Origin: CAWDLX01 sp046728155
GTDB taxonomy: Bacteria; Actinomycetota; Actinomycetes; Mycobacteriales; Micromonosporaceae
Assembly: GCA_046728155.1 (NCBI GenBank)
Contig: JBKPDY010000078.1
Coordinates: 1-50,859, forward strand
DNA: 50,859 nucleotides
Direction of reading: 5' to 3'
The notes beneath the pieces were generated by a model. It had not been told where the DNA came from. It saw nothing but the letters and a program-made list of their open reading frames with translations, and made no database searches. A program made the position numbers and the translations under genes. Numbering within the stretch: the first letter of the stretch is position 1; every line of letters begins with the position of its first letter. Positions 26,052 to 34,944 of the stretch are shown in pieces.

Positions 26052-27563
26052 TCAGGCTCCGCGCTCGCCCCGGCCGTCCTCGCCGAGCCACCGGGCCAGC
26101 CGGCCCCGCCTGCTGACGGCCCGAAGTCGGCGTTCGGCGGCGTCGCGACACCCGGCGGTCGCGACGATGAGCAGGTTGTCCCCGGCTCGCAAGCGGGTCC
26201 GCCCGGACGGCACGAAGCCCTCGTTGTCGCGTAGTACCAGGGTCACGACCGCGCCGGTCGGCAGCCGGAGCTCGTCAACGTACACGCCAGCAAGGTGGGA
26301 ACCGGGCGGGATCTCCGCCTGAAGTAGATCGGCCTGCATCGTCTCCAATGGCGCGGTCTCCACTCGCAGTTCAGTGGCCTCGGCCGGTGCGGTCACGCGC
26401 AGCCAGCGTGCGGCCGGCGGGATCGTACCGCCCTGCGCCACCGTGAAGATCACCACGAGCACGAATACGACGTCGAAGAGGGTGCGCGAGCCGGACACAT
26501 CGAGGGAGAGCGGGATCGTGGCGAGAACGATCGGGACCGCGCCTCTGAGCCCGGCCCAGGACAGGAAGGCCTGCTCGCGCCAGCCTATCCGGAACCACGT
26601 GAGGCTCGCCGTCACCGAGACCGGCCGGGCCAGCACCACCAGTACGAACCCAACCAACAGCGCGGGCAGAACGACCGAAGGCAGCCGTGGCGGCGAGACG
26701 AGCAACCCGAGCAGTACGAACAGCCCGATCTGGGCCAGCCAGGCGAGGCCATCGGCGAAGCCGAGCACGGCCTGGCGGTGCGGGATGCGTGCGTTGCCCA
26801 GCACGACCCCGGCCACGTACACCGCGAGGAACCCCGACGCGTGGGCGACCGCTCCCACGGCGTACGCGAGCACGGTGAATCCCACGGCGGCGAGGGGGTA
26901 GAGCCCGGCCGCCGGCAACGCGAAGCGGCGCAGCCCGACCGCGCCAAGGGCTCCGACCACTAATCCGACCACGGCGCCGGCTACGAGCTCGTACACGATG
27001 ACCAGCGCCTCCTGCCACCACTGCCCGGACAGGCGCGGCGTGGCCAGCGTGGAGAGCGCAATGACGAGGATCACTGCGGGCGCGTCGTTGATGCCCGACT
27101 CGGCCTCGAGGATCGCCGTCAGTCTTGGGCGCAGCCGCATGCGGCGCAGAGTGGAGAACACGGCCGCAGCGTCGGTGGACGAGAGGACGGCGCCGTAGAG
27201 CAGCGCCAGGCGCCATGGCAGGTGCAGCAGGAGATGCACGACCGCACCCACCACCGCAACGCTGACGAAGACACCGAACGTAGCGAGCGTGGCGGCCATA
27301 CCGACGACCGGTCGGACCACAGACCATCGCGTGGTGAGACCGCCCTCGGCGATGATCACCACGAGCGCGCAGAAGCCAAGCACGCGGGTCAGATCGGCGT
27401 TGGAGAATTGTATCCCCAAGCCGGATTCGCCGATCGCGACGCCGAGCGCCAGATAGACGAGCAGGCTCGGCAGGCCCGCTCTCGTCGAGAGGCGCACGGC
27501 CGCGACCGCCACCAGGAGGACGACGGCTCCCAGCAGCAGGGCGGTGTCGATGGAACCTCTCAC
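26052..27563 (-). CDS. Cation/proton antiporter (CPA1/NhaP2-like) with TrkA-C domain
   Basis: 503 residues. About twelve transmembrane helices: LVYLALGVAIGESGLGIQFS, SSTDAAAVFSTLRR, EAESGINDAPAVILVIAL (the ion-binding ND/DAP region) and SWAGLRGAVPIVLATIPLS are hallmarks of potassium or sodium/proton antiporters. Residues about 415-490 form a TrkA-C-like regulatory domain (AEIPPGSHLAGVYVDELRLP, RLRAGDNLLIVAT). It would export K+ or Na+ in exchange for protons. Start GTG 27563 is tentative, as no Shine-Dalgarno is visible. 43 bp separate it from the small membrane gene upstream. Confidence 0.9.
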   Translation of the reverse strand: MRGSIDTALLLGAVVLLVAVAAVRLSTRAGLPSLLVYLALGVAIGESGLGIQFSNADLTRVLGFCALVVIIAEGGLTTRWSVVRPVVGMAATLATFGVFVSVAVVGAVVHLLLHLPWRLALLYGAVLSSTDAAAVFSTLRRMRLRPRLTAILEAESGINDAPAVILVIALSTLATPRLSGQWWQEALVIVYELVAGAVVGLVVGALGAVGLRRFALPAAGLYPLAAVGFTVLAYAVGAVAHASGFLAVYVAGVVLGNARIPHRQAVLGFADGLAWLAQIGLFVLLGLLVSPPRLPSVVLPALLVGFVLVVLARPVSVTASLTWFRIGWREQAFLSWAGLRGAVPIVLATIPLSLDVSGSRTLFDVVFVLVVIFTVAQGGTIPPAARWLRVTAPAEATELRVETAPLETMQADLLQAEIPPGSHLAGVYVDELRLPTGAVVTLVLRDNEGFVPSGRTRLRAGDNLLIVATAGCRDAAERRLRAVSRRGRLARWLGEDGRGERGA

Positions 27564-27606
27564 GGTGGCGACCAGGCCACCCGAGCCCGCCGGGGCACGG
27601 TTCGTC

Positions 27607-28182
27607 CTATGGTCGCGGGGTTGTCGCGAGCAGTCCGTGTGCCGGCTCGCACTGGCCGCAGGGGGTGAAGCCCAAGGCGGTGGCGTCCCCGACCGGCAGC
27701 CGTTCGGCCTCCCGACCGAGCAGGTGAAGGCAGCCCGCCGCATGGTAGCGCGGACGCCCGTCGACGACGGCAACCTCCGCGGTCATCGCCGCCACGCGGC
27801 TCGCCTCGCGTTCCGTGATGACCTCGGGCGGTGGCTCGTCGGGCGGTTCCGGCCCGCGTTCGGGCATCGTGTCGGCTCCCGCCCGGTGGACCACAGTCTC
27901 GGGCGCACGTACCGGAACGGTCGGCTGCCGGGACACCGCGGCCCGACCGGTCGGCCGCGGCGCGGTAGGGATGGTGTCGGGCGCGCGATGAAACGGATCG
28001 ACGTCGAACTCGTCCTCGGGAATGCGGCTCCGCGCCTTCTGTCGTACGCCGACGATGAGCGCGAACGCGGCCAGAACACTGCCCACGATCGAGGCGTAGA
28101 ACCACAGGTCAGAATTCTCCCGGACGCCGATCACCCAGAGCACCGCTGAGACGGCGACGAGGGCGATGCTACCGATGATCAC
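27607..28182 (-). CDS. Membrane protein with C-terminal Cys/His motif
   Basis: 191 residues. Two transmembrane helices at about 2-20 and 27-45, then a Pro/Arg-rich linker. The C-terminal 55 residues contain VDGRPRYHAAGCLHLLGREA and ALGFTPCGQCEPAHGL: a pattern H-x3-C ... C-x2-C-x3-H that could bind zinc, similar in spacing to the Ada-type metal site. I recall unnamed actinobacterial relatives with this tail but no known function. GTG 28182. It lies between divIVA and the antiporter, co-oriented, so it may belong to the division-gene transcript. Confidence 0.7.
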   Translation of the reverse strand: MIIGSIALVAVSAVLWVIGVRENSDLWFYASIVGSVLAAFALIVGVRQKARSRIPEDEFDVDPFHRAPDTIPTAPRPTGRAAVSRQPTVPVRAPETVVHRAGADTMPERGPEPPDEPPPEVITEREASRVAAMTAEVAVVDGRPRYHAAGCLHLLGREAERLPVGDATALGFTPCGQCEPAHGLLATTPRP

Positions 28183-28214
28183 GGCAGCACGGCCCTCGTC
28201 TCGCGTTTCTCGCG

Positions 28215-28991
28215 CTACCGGGCGTCGGTACCCGCCCGGCCGCCGGCGCCCGCACCGGCCATAGTCGGCGCGCCCTTCGCGTCGCCGGCTCCGCCCTTGG
28301 TCAGCTCCGCTTCGATGCCCTGACCCTTGCCGTCCAGGTCACGCAGTTGGCTTTCCAGGTAAGCCTTGAGCCGGGTGCGGTACTCGCGCTCGAACTGCTT
28401 GAGCTCTTCGATGTGCTTCTGCAGCGCGGTCCGCTTGGTGTCGAGGCTGCCCATGACCTCCTGGTGACGCTGCCGTGCGTCCCGCTCGAGAGCCTCGGCC
28501 TTCGTCCGCGCGTCGAGCGTGAGCTCGTCGGCCTTTGCCCGGGCATCGTTGAGCAGCTTCTCGGCCTCGCGACGGGCATCGGAGACATGCTCGTCGGCGG
28601 TGCGCTGCGCCATCATGAGGACCCGCAACGCCTGCTGCTCGCCGTCGCCTGCGCTGACCGGCGGCGGACCGCTGGTGCGTGCCTGGTCGACCTCGGCCTG
28701 AAGCTGGCGGGCCGCCTGCTCCGCAGCAGCCTTCTCGCGCTGGAGCCGGTCGAGCTGGGTCTTGAGGTCGGCGATCTCACCGGTGTGCCCCCCCATGCCG
28801 CCGGAGGAAATTACCGGGCCACCACCACGCGCGGACTGGGCGCGTAGCTCATTGTTCTCCTCGATCAGTCGAGCGAGTTCCCGCTCCACCTCGTCGAGAA
28901 AGGCGTCCACCTCTTCCTCGTCATACCCCCGCTTACCGATGGGGGGCTTCTTGAACGCGACGTTGTGCACGTCGGCCGGGGTCAGCGGCAT
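28215..28991 (-). CDS. divIVA: DivIVA / Wag31 polar growth protein
   Basis: 258 residues. The membrane-binding N-terminal domain reads MPLTPADVHNVAFKKPPIGK then RGYDEEEVDAFLDEVERELA, followed by a Gly-rich insertion (GGGPVISSGGMGG) and a long coiled coil from about 75 to 225 (SDARREAEKLLNDARAKADE). The tail is Ala/Gly-rich. DivIVA marks hyphal tips or poles and recruits wall synthesis in actinomycetes. ATG 28991 has GAGGAG 6 nt upstream. Part of the minus-strand run sepF-yggT-divIVA downstream of ftsZ. Confidence 0.95.
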   Translation of the reverse strand: MPLTPADVHNVAFKKPPIGKRGYDEEEVDAFLDEVERELARLIEENNELRAQSARGGGPVISSGGMGGHTGEIADLKTQLDRLQREKAAAEQAARQLQAEVDQARTSGPPPVSAGDGEQQALRVLMMAQRTADEHVSDARREAEKLLNDARAKADELTLDARTKAEALERDARQRHQEVMGSLDTKRTALQKHIEELKQFEREYRTRLKAYLESQLRDLDGKGQGIEAELTKGGAGDAKGAPTMAGAGAGGRAGTDAR

Positions 28992-29027
28992 CGAGACTCC
29001 TCGGGTAAATCGGCCGAGCTGGCGCGG

Positions 29028-29333
29028 TCAGACGGTCAGGGTGATCAAGGGCGGTAGGACGATGTACATCAGCAGGAACACAATAACGAGCAGCACAAGA
29101 AACGCCAGGTCGACGTTCACCGTACCAAGACGCAACGGCGGGATCACTCGCCTCAACGCCTTCAGCGGAGGATCGGTGACGCTCCACACAACCTCAAGGG
29201 CCGCGGCCGCGCCACGACCCGGTCTCCAGCGACGGCCGAAACTCATGACCATGCTCATGACGAACCTGGCGAACAGGGTGTAGAGGAACAGCAGAACAAG
29301 CACATAGATGATCTGCAACGCGATCGAGAGCAC
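29028..29333 (-). CDS. YggT-family membrane protein
   Basis: 101 residues. Two hydrophobic segments (about 5-28 and 74-97) flank a cytoplasmic loop with VWSVTDPPLKALRRVIPPLR, the conserved YggT signature. The family sits next to sepF and divIVA in most Gram-positive bacteria and is thought to take part in division or osmotic tolerance; the mechanism is unknown. GTG 29333 has GAGGA 9 nt upstream. Confidence 0.9.
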   Translation of the reverse strand: MLSIALQIIYVLVLLFLYTLFARFVMSMVMSFGRRWRPGRGAAAALEVVWSVTDPPLKALRRVIPPLRLGTVNVDLAFLVLLVIVFLLMYIVLPPLITLTV

Positions 29334-29403
29334 TGCTAGGCGTCCTCCACCCTCTCCACAGCCGACACTCCCGTCGCCAGCCTCGGTGGCAGGGGCGCAA
29401 CCG

Positions 29404-30252
29404 TCAACCCTGGTCGAAGAAGCCGTTCTCGGCGATCTTCGCCTTGTCCTCGGCGCTGACCTGGATGTTCGGCGGAGACAGCAGGAAAACCCGGTTCGTG
29501 ACGCGCTCCATGCTACCGCGCAGCCCGAACGCGAGCCCGGCGGCGAAGTCGACCAGACGCTTGGCGTCGGGCTCGTCGAGTTCGGTGAGGTTGATGATCA
29601 CCGGGTAGCCGTCCCGGAAATGCTCACCGATGGCCCGCGCCTCGTTGTACGTGGTCGGATGCAGCGTTGTGATCTTGTAGCGCCTGCTCTTCTCCTCGCT
29701 CAGTACGGCCCGTTGGCGCAGCTGTACCTGCGGAGCGAGGGCGAGATTGTCGTGGGTCGGGAACTCCACATGATCACCGGGCGGCATCGTGCGCGACAGT
29801 TGTCGCACCCTGCCGTGGTCGCCGAGCAGCTCGTCGGCGCGTGGGCGATCGTACGACTCGTGGGTCGGCTCGGCCCCGCGACCGGAGCGCTCACTTGTCC
29901 ACGGCTCCCGTTCTGGTCGCGACGACGGTACGCGTGCGTCCGTTGCCGTCGGCTCGAAACCGCGTTGCGACTCCGCGCCGGGTGACTCGCGGGGCTCCGC
30001 CCTGCGCGGTTCGCCAAGACGCCGACCGGTGGTCTCGCGGCGCACCGCGTCGCGGTCACCGGATGCAGGCCGGCCACGCCCGTCGTTATGGTAATCCGCA
30101 GGCGGCTCGCGGCCGGAGGAGCGACCCAGCGTGCGCGGGCGCGCCGGTTGGGCGAAGTCATCCTCGTCGGCGAACTCGTCGTCGAGGTCGAACCGCTCAT
30201 CCACTTCCTCGACGAGGCCGAGCCAGACGCCCGCCTTGCGCAGTGCACCCAT
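29404..30252 (-). CDS. sepF: SepF, FtsZ membrane anchor
   Basis: 282 residues. The N-terminal amphipathic helix MGALRKAGVWLGLVEEVDER binds membrane. A long Arg/Glu/Pro-rich linker (about 35-165) is unusually extended for SepF. The C-terminal DUF552 domain binds FtsZ: KITTLHPTTYNEARAIGEHF, YPVIINLTELDEPDAKRLVD, and FAAGLAFGLRGSMERVTNRV. SepF bundles and tethers FtsZ filaments where FtsA is absent, as here. ATG 30252 is chosen because the helix starts there and GGAGGG lies 10 nt upstream. Confidence 0.93.
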   Translation of the reverse strand: MGALRKAGVWLGLVEEVDERFDLDDEFADEDDFAQPARPRTLGRSSGREPPADYHNDGRGRPASGDRDAVRRETTGRRLGEPRRAEPRESPGAESQRGFEPTATDARVPSSRPEREPWTSERSGRGAEPTHESYDRPRADELLGDHGRVRQLSRTMPPGDHVEFPTHDNLALAPQVQLRQRAVLSEEKSRRYKITTLHPTTYNEARAIGEHFRDGYPVIINLTELDEPDAKRLVDFAAGLAFGLRGSMERVTNRVFLLSPPNIQVSAEDKAKIAENGFFDQG

Positions 30253-30369
30253 GCCCGCGTCACCCTCCGTCCGCATGCGGCACGCCCCCCCGCGTGCCCG
30301 AAACCCGCGCGCCCGGCCGAGCGACCGAGTGGCCGAATAACAGGCCTGTCATTCGACGTGATGCTCACG

Positions 30370-31104
30370 CTACAGCAGTGTGATTCGGTTCCCTAGTACT
30401 GCCGTGCCCATGCGTACATGTGTCGCGCCGTAACGAATCGCCTGCTCTACGTCGCTGCTCATTCCGGCTGAAAGCAGATCTGCATCCGGATACGTCCGGC
30501 GAGCATCAGCTGCAACCTCCGCCAACAGAGAGAACGCCCGCTCCGGTTCCCACTCCGGCGGAGCGATCGCCATCAGCCCTCGTAGCACGAGCCCTGGCTG
30601 GTCGGCGACGCGCGCGAGCACCCGATCCAGCCCCGCGTCCGGGTCGGAGCTCGCCGGCAGCGCGCCACCATGGCCCGGTCGGCCGTCCAGACTCACCTGT
30701 ACCAGCACCTCCAGCGGCCCCGGCCGGCGTTTCGCCACCGCTTCGGCCAGTGCGTCAGCCAGCCGGACGGTGTCCACCGAATGGACCAGGGCGGCGTACC
30801 GGACCACCGAACGCGCCTTGTTGCGCTGGAGCTGTCCGATGAAATGCCATCGCACCTCGACTCCGGCGGCGGCCACCTGTGCGGCCTTGGGTGCGGCCTC
30901 CTGGTCCCGGTTCTCGCCGATGTCGCCGACCCCGAGCGCGGCCAGGTGAAGCACGTCGCGGGCCGGCCACGTCTTGGTCACAGCGATCAGAGTGACGTCA
31001 TCGGCTGAGCGGCCGGCCGCGGCGCAAGCGGCCGCCAGGCGCGCCCGTACCAGGGCGAGGTTATGTGCGAGTTCGCGTTCTCTTTCCGCGCTGGAGTTAG
31101 CCAC
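30370..31104 (-). CDS. YggS/PLPBP-family PLP-homeostasis protein
   Basis: 244 residues, single-domain PLP-binding (beta/alpha)8 barrel. VTLIAVTKTWPARDVLHLAA holds the PLP Lys in VTKTW; GVGDIGENRDQEA, WHFIGQLQRNKARSVV and LSAGMSSDVEQAIRYGATHV with VRMGTAVLG are family hallmarks. It buffers free PLP and affects amino-acid balance; no catalytic reaction is known. Normally pgeF lies between ftsZ and this gene, but here only 80 bp separate them. GTG 31104. Confidence 0.92.
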   Translation of the reverse strand: MANSSAERERELAHNLALVRARLAAACAAAGRSADDVTLIAVTKTWPARDVLHLAALGVGDIGENRDQEAAPKAAQVAAAGVEVRWHFIGQLQRNKARSVVRYAALVHSVDTVRLADALAEAVAKRRPGPLEVLVQVSLDGRPGHGGALPASSDPDAGLDRVLARVADQPGLVLRGLMAIAPPEWEPERAFSLLAEVAADARRTYPDADLLSAGMSSDVEQAIRYGATHVRMGTAVLGNRITLL

Positions 31105-31184
31105 CGGATCAGTCTGCTGCGGAGCTGGGCGGCTGGGTCGTCCGGAGTCCGCTATGACGGCCCTGGGACTCCACAGCCTCCGGG

Positions 31185-32288
31185 TCAGGAGCCGTTCTTC
31201 AGGAAGTCGGGAACGTCCACGTCGTCGAAGAGCACCCGCCGCGGCGGCTGAACGGGTGGGTGGCGGGTCACCACCGGCGGCGCGTCGACAGACCTGGAGA
31301 ACTGCGAGCGGCGCTGCGCGTCAGCGGGCCGGTAGGCGGGCGCTCCGCCGTCGAAGCCGGCCGCGATCACGGTCACCCTGACCTCTTCGCCCAGTGCGTC
31401 GTCGATGACCGCGCCGAAGATGATGTTCGCGTCGGAGTGCGCGGCGTCGGTGACCAGCTGTGCGGCGTCGTTGATCTCGAAGAGCCCCAGGTCGGAGCCG
31501 CCCGCGATGGAGAGCAGGACGCCGCGGGCGCCGTCCATGCTCTGTTCGAGCAGTGGGCTCGAGATGGCTCGTTCGGCCGCCTCGACCGCGCGGTTCTCTC
31601 CTCGCGCGGCCCCGATGCCCATGAGGGCACTGCCGGCACCGGCCATGACGCTCTTGACGTCCGCGAAGTCAAGGTTGATCAGGCCGGGTGTGGTGATCAG
31701 GTCGGTGATGCCCTGGACGCCGGAGAGCAGCACCTGGTCCGCCTGGCGGAAGGCGTCCATCATGCTGATGCTGCGGTTGCCGAGGGCCAGCAGGCGGTCG
31801 TTGGGGATCACGATGAGGGTGTCGCACTGTTGACGTAGGTCCTCGATGCCCGTCTCCGCCTGGACCTGGCGGCGCTTGCCCTCGAACGAGAACGGCCGGG
31901 TGACGACACCGATCGTGAGGGCTCCGATCTTGCGGGCGATGCCGGCGACGACGGGTGCACCACCGGTACCGGTGCCGCCGCCCTCGCCGCACGTCACGAA
32001 GCACATGTCGGCCCCGCGGAGGACCTCCTCGATCTCGTCGCGGTGATCCTCGGCCGCGTTACGGCCCACATCCGGGTTGGCGCCGGCACCGAGGCCACGG
32101 GTCAGCTCGCGCCCGACGTCGAGCTTCACATCGGCGTCGCTCATGAGCAGGGCCTGCGCGTCGGTGTTGATGGCGATGAACTCGACGCCCTTCAGCCCCA
32201 CCTCGATCATGCGGTTGACGGCGTTGACTCCGCCACCGCCGATGCCGACCACCTTGATGACCGCCAGATAGTTGTGCGGAGGTGTCAT
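31185..32288 (-). CDS. ftsZ: Cell division GTPase FtsZ
   Basis: 367 residues, tubulin-like GTPase that forms the Z ring. GGGGVNAVNRMIEVGLKGVE opens the GTP fold. The T4 box is CGEGGGTGTGGAPVVAGIAR, with Cys where I recall Ala in mycobacterial FtsZ. The T7 synergy loop reads NLDFADVKSVMAG. A Pro-rich linker leads to the C-terminal peptide DDVDVPDFLKNGS that binds SepF/FtsW in actinobacteria. ATG 32288 has AAGGGGAA 4 nt upstream. It is preceded by a 342-bp palindrome-rich region that probably carries its own promoters. Confidence 0.97.
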   Translation of the reverse strand: MTPPHNYLAVIKVVGIGGGGVNAVNRMIEVGLKGVEFIAINTDAQALLMSDADVKLDVGRELTRGLGAGANPDVGRNAAEDHRDEIEEVLRGADMCFVTCGEGGGTGTGGAPVVAGIARKIGALTIGVVTRPFSFEGKRRQVQAETGIEDLRQQCDTLIVIPNDRLLALGNRSISMMDAFRQADQVLLSGVQGITDLITTPGLINLDFADVKSVMAGAGSALMGIGAARGENRAVEAAERAISSPLLEQSMDGARGVLLSIAGGSDLGLFEINDAAQLVTDAAHSDANIIFGAVIDDALGEEVRVTVIAAGFDGGAPAYRPADAQRRSQFSRSVDAPPVVTRHPPVQPPRRVLFDDVDVPDFLKNGS

Positions 32289-32630
32289 CGTTCCCCTTCA
32301 AGGCTTGCGGTGGCCGGGCCGGTCGGGCCGGCGGTGAACTGATCCACAGTGGACACCATTGGCATACCCCGTGGTATGGATGGCCGGGCGCGGCAAACTC
32401 TCACCCTCTACTAGAGGCTCACTGTCCTGCCAACTGGCGAGCCTGTGTTCGGACCGTATGCGCCGTAACGGTTCGTTCCAAGCAACCCAGCGGCGTGTCG
32501 CCGAATCGTCCGTTACCGGGCAGGCTCGGAGCTTCGCCCACGGCCCGACCCAAGGCCGCGTCCTGTTGGTACGGACACCGGCTCCGACAGTTTCCGTCAG
32601 CAAACTGGCGAGGCAGGCTGCTAGCAGAGA
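32289..32630 (-). promoter_or_regulatory. ftsQ-ftsZ intergenic control region
   Basis: 342 bp without a gene. It holds three perfect short palindromes: CCTCTACTAGAGG (32405-32417), CATACCCCGTGGTATG (32363-32378) and TCCACAGTGGA (32343-32353). On the minus strand TTGGAA is followed after 17 bp by TACGGT, a fair promoter. In Streptomyces the equivalent gap carries several developmentally controlled ftsZ promoters; a similar role here is inference. Confidence 0.5.
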
Positions 32631-33389
32631 TCAACTGACCGCAACCACGTCCGGCGCGCTGACATCGATGCGGTTGGCCGCCCGGCTCAATAACGTCGTA
32701 GCGACCTGCGCCTTCTTCTCGCTCTGATCGGCGTCGCCCCAGATGATGCTCCGGCCGTCGAGCAGGTCGACCCGGATGCTGACGGGCGACTCCGCAACGA
32801 CCTGTTTCGCCACCCGGCGAAGGGTCGGCGTCAGCGCCGCCACGACGCGCAACGCCGCCTGCGTGGCCGGATCGTCCGGCCCGGGCGATGCGACCGCCAA
32901 CGCCACCACGCCCGGCGGCCGGATCGACACCTGATTGAAGATCACGCCCGATCGGTCGAGGACCAGGAAGTGCTGTCCGGTCCGAACGACCGCCGCCGGT
33001 TTGCGCTCGGTCACGGCGATGTCGAGGGTCGCCGGCCACGAGCGGCTCACGTCGACCTCGGCGACCGAGGGCAGCCCCGTGACCCGCTCGGCCACGGCAT
33101 CGGTATCGACTCGGGCCAGCGGTGTGCCGAGGGCGACCGCGGCGACCGAACGGATCCGTTCGGCACTGACGATCGTCGAGCCCGTCACCACGATGTCGCG
33201 CACGCCGAGAACGGACGTTCCTAGCACCAGCCAGGTCGCGGTGGTGCCGACTGCCGTGACGAGCGCCGCCGCCACCCACCACCGGCCTTGGCGCCTCGTC
33301 GAGACACGCCGCCGATGTGCGCTCGACGCGCTCCGAGCCCGTACCAGCGTCCACCGCCGGCCCGTCGTGGAGGCGGAACCGATCCTCAC
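32631..33389 (-). CDS. ftsQ: Division protein FtsQ
   Basis: 252 residues. A basic cytoplasmic head, one transmembrane helix at about 37-57, a POTRA domain beginning VLGVRDIVVTGSTIVSAERI, then a periplasmic-type beta domain with SWPATLDIAVTERKPAAVVR and VLDRSGVIFNQVSI. FtsQ links early and late divisome parts with FtsL/FtsB. The GTG start shares GTGA with the murC stop, so it is coupled to murC. Family length. Confidence 0.92.
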   Translation of the reverse strand: MRIGSASTTGRRWTLVRARSASSAHRRRVSTRRQGRWWVAAALVTAVGTTATWLVLGTSVLGVRDIVVTGSTIVSAERIRSVAAVALGTPLARVDTDAVAERVTGLPSVAEVDVSRSWPATLDIAVTERKPAAVVRTGQHFLVLDRSGVIFNQVSIRPPGVVALAVASPGPDDPATQAALRVVAALTPTLRRVAKQVVAESPVSIRVDLLDGRSIIWGDADQSEKKAQVATTLLSRAANRIDVSAPDVVAVS

Positions 33390-34813
33390 GTACCGGCTGC
33401 CGCGAGCCGCTCGTTCGCCCGCGCGGAGAGTGCGGCGAGCAGCTCGTCGCCCATCAACGAGATCGGTGGTGCGCCCATGGTGACGACGACATCGCCGTCC
33501 TGGGCCCGATTGCGGACCTCGCCCGCCACATCCTCCCAGGAGGCGACGAAGACCTTCCGATCCGGAGGCAGGGCCACGGCGGCGGTCAGGGCGATTCCAC
33601 CGTCGCCGGGGCCGCGGGCCTCGCCCGGTCCGAACACCTCGAGGATGATCACCTCGTCCGCGATCGCCAGCGCGGCGGCGATCTCGGCCCGCAGGTCCCT
33701 CGTGCGGTACACCCGGTACGGCTGGAAGACGACGAGCAACCGGCCGTTTCCGGCAACGTCGCGTAGGGTCTCCAGCGCCGCCGTCATCGCGGTCGGGTGG
33801 TAGGCGTACTCGTCGTAGACGCGTACGCCGTCGGCCACGCCCTTGAGCTCGAACCGCCGGCGTACCCCCGGGAAGACGGCGAGCGCGTTGATGACCTGGG
33901 TCAAAGGCAGGCCCAGTCGCAGGGTGGTCAGCAACGCCGCCGCGCTGTTGAGACCGAGGTGACGACCGGGTACCGGAAGTGAGACCTCGCCGAGAGGTTC
34001 GCCCTCGAGGAGCGCCCGATAGCGAACCGAGGTCGCGACCGACCGCAGGCCGATCAGGCGCAGCGTGGCGTCCTCGGCTTCGCCGTAGGTCTCCACCCGA
34101 AGCCCCTCGGTCCGTACCCGCTCGGCCAGTCGTCGGGCGCCGGGGTCATCGGCGCACGTGATCAGCAGACCGTCGCGGTCGATGCCGCGGCAGAACTCGA
34201 GGAAGCCCTCCTGGAGGCCGGCCAGGTCGCCGTAGGTGTTGAGGTGGTCGGCGTCGATGTTCGTCACGATCGCCATATTGGGGCGGTAATGCAGAAACGT
34301 ACGGTCGCTCTCGTCGGCCTCGGCGACGAAGTGCTCTCCCGTGCCGTGGTGTGCGTTGGAACCCACCTCGGAGATCTCGCCGCCGATGACGAACGACGGG
34401 TCCAGTCCGCAGTGTTGCAGTACGGAGGTCACCATTGCGGTGATCGTGGTTTTGCCGTGGGTACCCGCGACGGCGATGGTGCGGCGGCCAGTCATCGCGG
34501 TCGCGAGCGCCTCCGACCGGTGCAGCACCCGAAGGCCCCGTGCCCGGGCCTCCACCAGTTCGAGGTGGTCGGAGGGGATGGCCGTGGAGTAGACGACAGT
34601 CTGGACACCGTCCAGATTGGACGGATCATGTCGCATGTGGATGGTTGCACCGAGGGCGGCCAGGCCGGCCAACGCAGGCCACTCCTTGAGTTCGCTGCCA
34701 GAGACGGGGATTCCGCGGGTGAGCAGCAGCCGAGCCAGCCCGCTCATCCCGACCCCGCCGATGCCGATGAGGTGAACGTGCCCCAGGTCCTCAGCAGCCA
34801 ACGGCTCGGTCAC
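33386..34813 (-). CDS. murC: UDP-N-acetylmuramate-L-alanine ligase MurC
   Basis: 475 residues. Adds L-Ala to UDP-MurNAc. GIGGVGMSGLARLLLTRGIP is the N-terminal Rossmann motif, VAGTHGKTTITAMVTSVLQH binds ATP, and VYDEYAYHPTAMTAALETLR is in the C-terminal domain. The start is GTG 34813 (VTEPLAAEDLG). The first ten bases of the gene are the same as the start of the repeat units just upstream, so the N-terminal TEP may be repeat-derived. The start overlaps the stop of a repeat mini-ORF as GTGA, and its own stop overlaps ftsQ. Confidence 0.95.
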   Translation of the reverse strand: MTEPLAAEDLGHVHLIGIGGVGMSGLARLLLTRGIPVSGSELKEWPALAGLAALGATIHMRHDPSNLDGVQTVVYSTAIPSDHLELVEARARGLRVLHRSEALATAMTGRRTIAVAGTHGKTTITAMVTSVLQHCGLDPSFVIGGEISEVGSNAHHGTGEHFVAEADESDRTFLHYRPNMAIVTNIDADHLNTYGDLAGLQEGFLEFCRGIDRDGLLITCADDPGARRLAERVRTEGLRVETYGEAEDATLRLIGLRSVATSVRYRALLEGEPLGEVSLPVPGRHLGLNSAAALLTTLRLGLPLTQVINALAVFPGVRRRFELKGVADGVRVYDEYAYHPTAMTAALETLRDVAGNGRLLVVFQPYRVYRTRDLRAEIAAALAIADEVIILEVFGPGEARGPGDGGIALTAAVALPPDRKVFVASWEDVAGEVRNRAQDGDVVVTMGAPPISLMGDELLAALSARANERLAAAGT

Positions 34814-34944
34814 GCCTGCTCGCCTCCGCGCTCGCTCCGCACCTGCCACCCCACGAAAACGCTCCGCTTCGCTCCACGTCTCCGCGGGGACCCCGGCTCG
34901 GACCTCGCGGCCCTACGATGCTCGCTCGCTGTCGACTCGGTCAC
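34810..34944 (-). CDS. Repeat-encoded mini-ORF 2 (murG-murC bridge)
   Basis: 44 codons starting GTG 34944 (VTESTASEHRRAARS). It contains a 54-bp insertion (18 codons, KRSVFVGWQV inside) that keeps the frame, so the end RSERGGEQA and the GTGA overlap with murC are preserved. GGAGG lies 9 nt before the murC GTG. Confidence 0.5.
   Translation of the reverse strand: MTESTASEHRRAARSEPGSPRRRGAKRSVFVGWQVRSERGGEQA

Noticed and set aside
24332..26116. 594-codon plus-strand frame with Gly/Arg/Leu repeats
   Set aside because: Its repeats are the antisense of the Ala/Lys tail of the DksA-like gene, not an independent repeat protein.
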